Shown here in pieces: positions 6,993 through 12,477 of a stretch of 12,477 nucleotides of DNA; position 1 is the first letter of the stretch; every line of letters starts with the position of its first letter. The notes under the pieces are model-generated. The model saw only the letters and a program-made list of their open reading frames with translations. It ran no database searches and had not been told where the DNA came from. This stretch comes from Pseudomonadota bacterium (GTDB lineage Bacteria > Myxococcota > UBA9042 > PHBI01). A program made the translations under genes and the position numbers. Where the stretch lies: the NCBI GenBank assembly GCA_005772945.1, contig SXIE01000440.1, positions 1 to 12,477 of the forward strand. The letters run 5' to 3'.

Positions 6993-7616
6993 ATGCCGAC
7001 CCTGCAGCTCACCTACTTCGATGGCCCCGGACGCGCCGAGCCGGTCCGCGTGGCACTCTTCATCGCCGCACTGCCGTTCGAGGACCGCCGCCTCAAGTTC
7101 CCCGAGTTCGTGGCGCTCAAGCAAGAGGGCGCGTTCCCGCTGGGGAGCCTGCCCGTGCTGGCGGTCGACGGCGTCGCGATGACGCAGACGGGCGCCATGC
7201 TGCGGTTCGTGGCGCGCCTGGGCGGGACCGATCTCTATCCGACCGACCCGATGGACGCGTTCATCGTGGACAGCGCGATCGACACGTTCAACGACACGCT
7301 GTCGCACGCGCTCCTGCCGAGCCTCTTCGAGCGCGATCAGGTCAAGAAGCTGGAGATGCGCGCCGCGTTCGTCGCAGGGCCGATGGCCACGGTGTACCGC
7401 TATGCCGAGGGACTCCTTGGCCGCTCGGAGGGGCCGTTTCTCACAGGCGCGAAGCTGTCGATCGGTGACCTGGTGCTCGCGCAGAGTGTGCTGCAGATCC
7501 AGTCCGGCACCCTCGATGGCATCACGTCCGAGATGCTCGCGCCCTACCCGCGCATGCGTCGCTTGGCCGAGGCGTACCTCGCGGATCCGCGCATCGCGGC
7601 CTACCGCCAGAGGTGA
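6993..7616 (+). CDS. Glutathione S-transferase family protein (sigma-like)
   Basis: A 207-residue cytoplasmic enzyme predicted to conjugate or isomerise electrophilic substrates with glutathione. The N-terminal thioredoxin-like domain begins LTYFDGPGRAEPVR, with Tyr8 at the place of the catalytic Tyr of sigma/alpha/pi-type enzymes. The cis-Pro segment is SLPVLAVDG, and MTQTGAMLRFVARLG is the glutathione-binding QS/QT region, with Thr in place of the usual Ser. The all-helical second domain runs from about residue 80, with the family-typical LSIGDLVLAQSVLQI (N-capping Asp). ATG 6993 is chosen because GGAG (6981-6984) lies eight bases before it; a reading from 6921 would add an arginine-rich tail without similarity. 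It stands alone between two spacers, each with an inverted repeat. The physiological substrate cannot be told from sequence. Confidence 0.9.
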   Translation: MPTLQLTYFDGPGRAEPVRVALFIAALPFEDRRLKFPEFVALKQEGAFPLGSLPVLAVDGVAMTQTGAMLRFVARLGGTDLYPTDPMDAFIVDSAIDTFNDTLSHALLPSLFERDQVKKLEMRAAFVAGPMATVYRYAEGLLGRSEGPFLTGAKLSIGDLVLAQSVLQIQSGTLDGITSEMLAPYPRMRRLAEAYLADPRIAAYRQR

Positions 7617-7642
7617 CGTCGGGCTGCCCACGCGGACGCTGA

Positions 7643-7672
7643 CGGTCGCTTACGAAGCATGACAAGCGACCG
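7643..7672. repeat. Inverted repeat CGGTCGCTT-N12-AAGCGACCG abutting a promoter
   Basis: A perfect 9-base inverted repeat lies 26 bases after the glutathione transferase stop and ends one base before the -35 box of the promoter at 7674-7701. It may act as a hairpin ending the upstream transcript, although no T run follows, or as a regulator-binding site for the macroglobulin promoter. Confidence 0.6.
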
Positions 7673-7673
7673 G

Positions 7674-7701
7674 TTGACCCCGGAGGGCAGACGCATAGAA
7701 T
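7674..7701 (+). promoter_or_regulatory. Near-consensus sigma70-type promoter for the macroglobulin-pbpC unit
   Basis: TTGACC (7674-7679, 5 of 6) and TAGAAT (7696-7701, 5 of 6) are separated by 16 bases. Transcription would start near 7708, about 28 bases before ATG 7736. This is the best promoter match in the window and an AT-rich exception in very GC-rich DNA. Confidence 0.65.
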
Positions 7702-7735
7702 CACGGGCGACCATCGTCGCAGCCGTCCGGCGCCC

Positions 7736-10700
7736 ATGGCGCTCGCTGCTGCGGCCTTGGTTTGTCCCGTGCTCCGGCAGCTGCACCGCCTGCTGCGCGA
7801 GCACCGCACGAGGTGCAGACACGTGAAGCAAAGGCTCGCTGTTTTGGCGCGCAACCTCGCGAAGATCGACGGCGCGATGACGGTGACGGTCACCGATCCG
7901 TCGGGCGACACGCTCGTGAAGATCGACCAGGATCTCGGGCCGGCCAGTGATTTCGCGCTCGACGTGGCGCTCGCGAGCGGCGCGAAGCTCGGGCGCTACG
8001 CGATCGACGTGCGCCCGAATGACGCGCCCACCGGGGTCGAGGACGTCAGTCACCTGGTCGGGAGTTTCCGCGTCGAGGCGTACCGGCCGAACAACTTCGA
8101 GGTGAAGGTCGAGGCGCCCGCGCTCGAGGGCGGGCACCTGACGGGCACGGTCATCGGTCGCTACTACTATGGTGCGCCGATGGCGGGCGCGTCCGCCGAG
8201 TGGTGGGTGCACCGGCACCCCGATACGTTCGCGCCGGCGGGGTTCGAGCGGTTCCAGTTCGGGACGCCGGCGGCCTTCGACGAGCGTTGGCAGCCGGCCG
8301 GAACGGCCACCGACACGGTCACGCAGGGCGTCGCGCCTCTCGATGACAAGGGGCACCTTGCGATCGACGCCGTGATCGACGCGGCGAAGATCGGGGATCG
8401 ACCTTACCGCTTCGAGCTCGAGTCCGAGGTGACCGACGTCGATCAGCAGGTCGTGGCGGGCCGCGCCTCGGTGCGATCGCTGCCGGCCGACGCGCTGCCG
8501 GGCGTGCGCGTCACGCCGGCCTTCGCGGCGGCGGGCGAGGCGATTCGGGCCGAGGTCGTCGTTGTCTCGCGGGCGGGCGCGCCGGTGGCCGATCAGAAGG
8601 TCGCGCTGCGCTGGCTCCGGCGGACCTGGAAGAGCAAGCGCGTGCCGGCGCCGGGCGGCGGCTGGACGTGGCAGTCGGACCGCAGCGACGAGCTCGCCCA
8701 GGAGGCGACGCTCACGTCCGATGCCCAGGGCGCGGCGAGCGCGGACCTCACGGCGAAGGTCGCGGGCGAGTACTGGCTCGAGGCGGACGTCACGGACGCG
8801 CACGGCAAGCACGCGGTCGCGCGCGCGCAGGTCTGGGTGAGCGGCGAGGGCGCGACGTGGCGGGCCGAAAACGATGGCACCGTGCGCGTCACATCCGAGA
8901 AGGCGCGTTACAAGGTCGGCGAGACCGCGCGCTTCATCGTGCAGTCGCCGTATGCGCGCGGCATGGCGCTCGCGACGGTCGAGCGCAGCGGCGTGCTCTG
9001 GACCAAGCGCTTCGCGTTCACGAGCGCCGCGCCCGTCATCGAGTTCCCGGTGACGGACGCCATGCGGCCCAACGCGTTCGTCGCGGTCGTCATCGAAGGC
9101 GACGAACCGACGGAAGGCAAGAGCAAGGCGTCGCGCAGGCCCTCCGCGCGCGTCGGCGTCGCGCGTGTCGACCTCGACAACAGCGACCGCCGCCTGAGCG
9201 TCGCGGTCACGACCGATCAGCCGCGGTATCTCCCGCGCACGCGCGTGCGGGCGCAGGTCACCGTGAAAGACGCCGCCGGCGCCCCGGTGGCGGGCCACGT
9301 CACGTTCATGGCGGTCGACGAGGGCGTCCTCAGCTTGACCGGGTACGTGACGCCCGATCCGCACGCCGCGGTGATGAAGCCGCGCGGCCTCGCGTCGGTG
9401 ACGAGCGTCGCGCGCGAGCGCGAGTGGCAGCGCCTGACCGTCGATCTCGACCGCGAGAAGAGCGACTGGGGCGGGGACGGGAATGGCGAGACGGGGACGG
9501 CGACGAATTTCCGGTCGGCGTTCGCGACCACGGCGGCGTTCATGCCGGACGTGGCGGTCGACGCGAGCGGCATCGCGAACGTGGAGTTCGAGCTCCCCGA
9601 CAACCTCACGCGCTTCCGCTTGATGGCCGTCGCGGCCACCGAGGACGGGCGCTTCGGATCCGAGGACGCGCGCATCGAGGTCGCCAAGCCGCTCACGGTG
9701 CGGCCGGGGCTGCCGCGCTTCTTGTCGGTCGGCGATACGTTTGAGGCGCGCGCGGTGGTGCAGGCGGCGGCGGGGCCGGCGGCGGGACCCGTCGAGGTGA
9801 CGGTGGCGGTGACCGGTCCGGTCGAGATCGACGGGGCGTCGGTGAAGAGCATCACGCTCGAGGGGGCGCGCGCGCAGGCCGTGACGTTCACGGCGCGCGC
9901 GAAGGCGCCGGGGGCGGCCTCGTTTGCGTTCAAGGCGCGCGACACGGGCGCGCCGGCCGGGACGGCGGAGGACGCGGTCGCGGTGGAGCTGGCGGTGCAG
10001 TGGCCGGCGCCGACGCGGCGGGCGGTCGCGATCGAGCGCCTGACGGGCGAGAAGCGCGAGACCGAGCTCGAGCTGAAGCTGCCCGAGACGGTGCGCGACG
10101 ACGTCGGCGCGCTGACCGCCACGGTGTCTGCGACCGAGCTGGGCGAGCTCCTGCCGGGGCTGCGCTATCTGGTCGAGTATCCGTACGGGTGCGTCGAGCA
10201 GACGACGGGGGCGACGCTGCCGCTCTTGGTCATGAGGGCGCTCGACAAGGACTTCGAGCTCCCCGGCGTGAGCGCGGCCGACGTGACGAAGCGGGCGCAG
10301 GCGGGGCTCGATCGGCTGCGCGGGATGCAGACCGGCAGCGGCGGGCTCGGGTACTGGCCGGGCGACGAGCGTCCGCACCCGTGGGGGTCGGTCTACGGCG
10401 GTTACGCGCTGGTGCTCGCGAGCAAGATGGACGGGCTCGTGGTCCCCGAGCGCACGCGCGTACGGCTGCTCGATTACCTGCGCATGATCCTCACGGACGA
10501 CGCCGACAGCGAGCGCTACGATTGGCGCGAGGAGATGTCGGCGGTGAAGCCGTTCGCGGCGTACGTGTTGGCGCTCGCGGGCAAGCCCGAGGCGGGTTTC
10601 ATGGGCGTGCTCTACGAGGATCGCGCGAATCTGCCGGACTTCGGCAAGGCCCTCTTGGCGCTGGCGTTGAAGGAGGCCAAGGGGGACGCGAAGCAGATCG

Positions 10701-11659
10701 AGACGCTGATCGCCGACGTCATGACGCTCGCCAAGCGTGAAGGCGAGGGGCTGGTCCTGCGGCGCGCCGAGCAGCGCTACTGGGACTCGACGATGGACAG
10801 CGACGCGCGCTCGACGGCGCTCACGCTGATGGCGCTTCTTGCCGCGAAGCCCGACGACGTCCGAACGGCGGAGCTGGCGCGCGGGCTCTTGTCCATGCGC
10901 GGCGAGGGCGGGACCTGGGATGGCGACACGCAGGCGACGGCGTTCGCGACGATCGCGCTCGGTCAGGCCTTCGCGCGCGCGACCCAATCTGGGGGTGCGG
11001 GCGAGGTCGTCGTCAAGCTCGGCGACGATGTCCTTGGGAAGGTGACCGTCAGCGGGAACGACCCGAAGCCGCACACGATCACGGTGCCGATGGCCGCGCT
11101 GCGCGCCCATGACGGCCAGCGCCTGACGGTCAGCCGCGGGGGCGATCTCAAGGCGCTGCACGCGACCTTGGCGCTCGACTGGGCGCCGCGCGAGCTGCCG
11201 AAGGCGGCGGTGCGACACGGCCTCGCGGTCAAGCGGCGGTTCGAGAAGGTGGGCGGCGATGGGCACGAGCTGACGCCGGACGAGCTCGGCGCGCTCAGCG
11301 CAGGCGACATGCTCGAGGTCACGCTGACCGTGAGCACGCCCGAGATGCGGCGCTACGTCGCGATCGACGACCTGCTGCCGGCCGGGCTCGAGCCGGTGAC
11401 GAGCGACTTTGCCACCGCCTCGTCGGCGAGCGCGGAGGCCGACGGCGGCGGCGATTCGTCGCTGTTCTCGTACGCCGAGCGCCGTGACGATCGCGTGCTC
11501 TTGTTTGCGGACGAGCTGCCCGCGGGCTCGAGCAGCTCGCGCTATCTGGTGCGCGCCACGTCGAGCGGGCAATTCACGCTGCCGTCGGCACGCGCGCATG
11601 CGATGTACCATCCGGAGATCTTCGGGTTCACCGCGAGCAGCACGGTGACCATCAAATGA
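7736..11659 (+). CDS. Bacterial alpha-2-macroglobulin family protein, N-terminally shortened
   Basis: A 1307-residue member of the protease-trapping alpha-2-macroglobulin family, normally a periplasmic lipoprotein. Similarity starts near residue 35-48 inside a macroglobulin-like domain (MTVTVTDPSGD, then SFRVEAYRPNNFEV). Then come YYYGAPMAGAS, TFMAVDEGVLSLTGY (near 525), a glycine-rich variable stretch at about 570-600 that may hold the bait region, DNLTRFRLMAVA (near 622), and the thioester motif YGCVEQ with Cys819 and Gln822. The thioester domain and the C-terminal domain, with MYHPEIFGF near the end, follow. Relatives are usually about 1,500-1,900 residues; the missing part is the front macroglobulin domains plus signal peptide and lipobox. 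Residues 1-34 are arginine-rich and resemble nothing. ATG 7736 has no ribosome site; an in-frame GTG at 7823 has GAGG (7810-7813) before it and may be the true start. The frame is otherwise unbroken. Confidence 0.88.
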   Translation: MALAAAALVCPVLRQLHRLLREHRTRCRHVKQRLAVLARNLAKIDGAMTVTVTDPSGDTLVKIDQDLGPASDFALDVALASGAKLGRYAIDVRPNDAPTGVEDVSHLVGSFRVEAYRPNNFEVKVEAPALEGGHLTGTVIGRYYYGAPMAGASAEWWVHRHPDTFAPAGFERFQFGTPAAFDERWQPAGTATDTVTQGVAPLDDKGHLAIDAVIDAAKIGDRPYRFELESEVTDVDQQVVAGRASVRSLPADALPGVRVTPAFAAAGEAIRAEVVVVSRAGAPVADQKVALRWLRRTWKSKRVPAPGGGWTWQSDRSDELAQEATLTSDAQGAASADLTAKVAGEYWLEADVTDAHGKHAVARAQVWVSGEGATWRAENDGTVRVTSEKARYKVGETARFIVQSPYARGMALATVERSGVLWTKRFAFTSAAPVIEFPVTDAMRPNAFVAVVIEGDEPTEGKSKASRRPSARVGVARVDLDNSDRRLSVAVTTDQPRYLPRTRVRAQVTVKDAAGAPVAGHVTFMAVDEGVLSLTGYVTPDPHAAVMKPRGLASVTSVAREREWQRLTVDLDREKSDWGGDGNGETGTATNFRSAFATTAAFMPDVAVDASGIANVEFELPDNLTRFRLMAVAATEDGRFGSEDARIEVAKPLTVRPGLPRFLSVGDTFEARAVVQAAAGPAAGPVEVTVAVTGPVEIDGASVKSITLEGARAQAVTFTARAKAPGAASFAFKARDTGAPAGTAEDAVAVELAVQWPAPTRRAVAIERLTGEKRETELELKLPETVRDDVGALTATVSATELGELLPGLRYLVEYPYGCVEQTTGATLPLLVMRALDKDFELPGVSAADVTKRAQAGLDRLRGMQTGSGGLGYWPGDERPHPWGSVYGGYALVLASKMDGLVVPERTRVRLLDYLRMILTDDADSERYDWREEMSAVKPFAAYVLALAGKPEAGFMGVLYEDRANLPDFGKALLALALKEAKGDAKQIETLIADVMTLAKREGEGLVLRRAEQRYWDSTMDSDARSTALTLMALLAAKPDDVRTAELARGLLSMRGEGGTWDGDTQATAFATIALGQAFARATQSGGAGEVVVKLGDDVLGKVTVSGNDPKPHTITVPMAALRAHDGQRLTVSRGGDLKALHATLALDWAPRELPKAAVRHGLAVKRRFEKVGGDGHELTPDELGALSAGDMLEVTLTVSTPEMRRYVAIDDLLPAGLEPVTSDFATASSASAEADGGGDSSLFSYAERRDDRVLLFADELPAGSSSSRYLVRATSSGQFTLPSARAHAMYHPEIFGFTASSTVTIK

Positions 11660-11727
11660 GGGCCAAGGCCCTCCGCCCAATGAGGGCCAAGGCCCTCCGC
11701 CAACTGAGGGCCAAGGGCCTGTGGCGG
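11656..11727 (+). repeat. Three tandem 24-base units at the start of pbpC
   Basis: Units at 11656-11679, 11680-11703 and 11704-11727 encode MRAKALRP, MRAKALRQ and LRAKGLWR. Units 1 and 2 differ at one base; unit 3 has diverged. In units 1 and 2, GAGGGC and GCCCTC can pair around a CAAG loop (11658-11673 and 11682-11697), so the start codon and its immediate downstream region can fold. Confidence 0.9.
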
Positions 11728-12477
11728 GGCCTGCGCGTCGCCGTCTTCGCGGGCTCGCTCGCGATCATCGGCTTCTTCACGTGGGTCGTCGCGGTGCCGT
11801 TCCCGACCGAGCTTCTCGCCCTGGGCGATGTCGCGAGCACGCGCATCGTCGATCGCGCCGGGCGCCTGCTCTACGACGTGCCGACGGTGTCCGCGACCCG
11901 TGGACGCTGGGTGCCGCTCGGCGACATCGCGCCGCATCTCATCCAGGCGACGCTGGTCGCCGAGGACCGCCGCTTCTACGATCACGCCGGGGTCGACGGG
12001 CTGGCCATCTTGCGCTCGGCGTGGATCAACGCGACCGCGGGCCACGTTCTGACCGGCGCCTCGACCATCACCCAGCAGACCGTGAAGCTCACGCTGCAAG
12101 CGGGCGAGCCGCGCACGACCGGCACCAAGCTCATGGAGGTGGTCTGGGCGTGGCGCCTCGAGGCCGCGCTCTCGAAGGACGAGATCCTCGAGCAGTACCT
12201 GAATCGCGCCCCCTACGGCCATCAGCGCGTGGGCTGCGAGGCCGCGGCGCGCGCCTATTTCGCCAAGTCCGCCGGTGCGCTCTCGCTGGCCGAGGCCGCG
12301 TTCCTTGCCGGGCTGCCGCAGGCGCCGAGTCGCCTCGATCCCCTCCGGCACTTTGCCGCCGCGCGCGCCCGCCAGCAGCAGATCCTCGCGGCCCTGCACG
12401 ACGACGGTCGCATCGACGACGAGGCCTGGCGCCTCGCGGTGGCCGAGCCGCTCGCCGTGCGCCCGCCCGCGTCGCCC
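11656..12477 (+). CDS. pbpC: Penicillin-binding protein 1C, glycosyltransferase half (3' end outside window)
   Basis: The first 274 codons of a bifunctional peptidoglycan synthase. After a basic repeated N-terminus there is one membrane anchor (VAVFAGSLAIIGFFTWVVAV), then the family-51 glycosyltransferase domain, which polymerises lipid II in the periplasm. Motif 1 is EDRRFYDHAG with catalytic Glu103; motif 2 is GASTITQQ (134-141, usually GGSTITQQ); next come RTTGTKLMEVVWAWRLE, ILEQYLNRAPYG (the RAPYG form is typical of PBP1C) and LAEAAFLAGLPQAPSRLDP. The transpeptidase domain lies beyond the window. ATG 11656 overlaps the macroglobulin stop as ATGA, so translational coupling is likely; the second repeat offers an alternative ATG at 11680, eight codons in. 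The macroglobulin-pbpC order is the established arrangement for this pair in proteobacteria. Confidence 0.93.
   Translation, partial: MRAKALRPMRAKALRQLRAKGLWRGLRVAVFAGSLAIIGFFTWVVAVPFPTELLALGDVASTRIVDRAGRLLYDVPTVSATRGRWVPLGDIAPHLIQATLVAEDRRFYDHAGVDGLAILRSAWINATAGHVLTGASTITQQTVKLTLQAGEPRTTGTKLMEVVWAWRLEAALSKDEILEQYLNRAPYGHQRVGCEAAARAYFAKSAGALSLAEAAFLAGLPQAPSRLDPLRHFAAARARQQQILAALHDDGRIDDEAWRLAVAEPLAVRPPASP

Noticed and set aside
7762..7950. Pro/Ala-rich frame (APAAAPPAARAP) that might be the lost lipoprotein linker of the macroglobulin after a frameshift
   Set aside because: Poor GC3 in that frame, no usable start or lipobox upstream, and too little space for the missing domains; it remains only a weak hint of a decayed 5' end.
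7601..11680. A reading frame of 1359 codons on the minus strand, antisense to the macroglobulin gene
   Set aside because: It is a mirror of the GC3 bias of the + strand gene, is Arg/His/Leu-rich without domains, and the + strand product has clear family motifs.
1..12477. Mobile elements, CRISPR arrays, tRNA or rRNA genes, phage genes
   Set aside because: No transposase, terminal repeats, regular spaced repeats or RNA gene signatures were seen; base composition is even throughout.

Overview
The window is very GC-rich, strongly GC3-biased bacterial chromosome, densely coding and entirely on the + strand. The gene content (a Rep/UvrD helicase, exported proteins, an SDR/acyltransferase pair, Era, and an alpha-2-macroglobulin next to penicillin-binding protein 1C) fits a Gram-negative, high-GC bacterium. 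Myxococcota or another deltaproteobacterial-type lineage is my best inference; no marker here proves it. Nothing looks like a phage, IS element, CRISPR array or RNA gene.

Layout. (1) 1-1200: 3' part of a Rep/UvrD-type DNA helicase gene. (2) 1297-2010: a secreted, probably outer-membrane beta-barrel protein, ending at a good intrinsic terminator (2020-2040). (3) 2066-6865: five tightly packed genes. They encode an exported ClpP-fold protein lacking the recognisable catalytic triad, an atypical extended SDR, a lysophospholipid-type acyltransferase, a low-specificity L-threonine aldolase (ltaE) and the ribosome-assembly GTPase Era. The SDR, acyltransferase and aldolase genes are joined by ATGA stop/start overlaps, and the other gaps are 7 and 16 bases, so they are probably cotranscribed. 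(4) 6866-6992: short spacer with a strong inverted repeat. (5) 6993-7616: a sigma-like glutathione S-transferase. (6) 7617-7735: spacer with a 9-bp inverted repeat directly abutting a near-consensus sigma70-type promoter. (7) 7736-11659: a bacterial alpha-2-macroglobulin with an intact GCxEQ thioester motif but apparently without its N-terminal domains and export signal. (8) 11656-end: pbpC, overlapping the previous stop codon by ATGA and beginning with three copies of a 24-base repeat; it runs off the window.

How they work together. The alpha-2-macroglobulin/PBP1C pair is a known envelope-defence arrangement: the macroglobulin traps attacking proteases in the periplasm and the synthase is thought to repair the wall. 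Here the macroglobulin has probably lost its front end, so whether the system still works is the main question. The SDR/acyltransferase pair resembles, from memory, the mycobacterial Rv0501 (GalE2)/Rv0502 pair and suggests a conserved lipid-modification unit of unknown product. No stretch longer than 300 bases lacks a gene.
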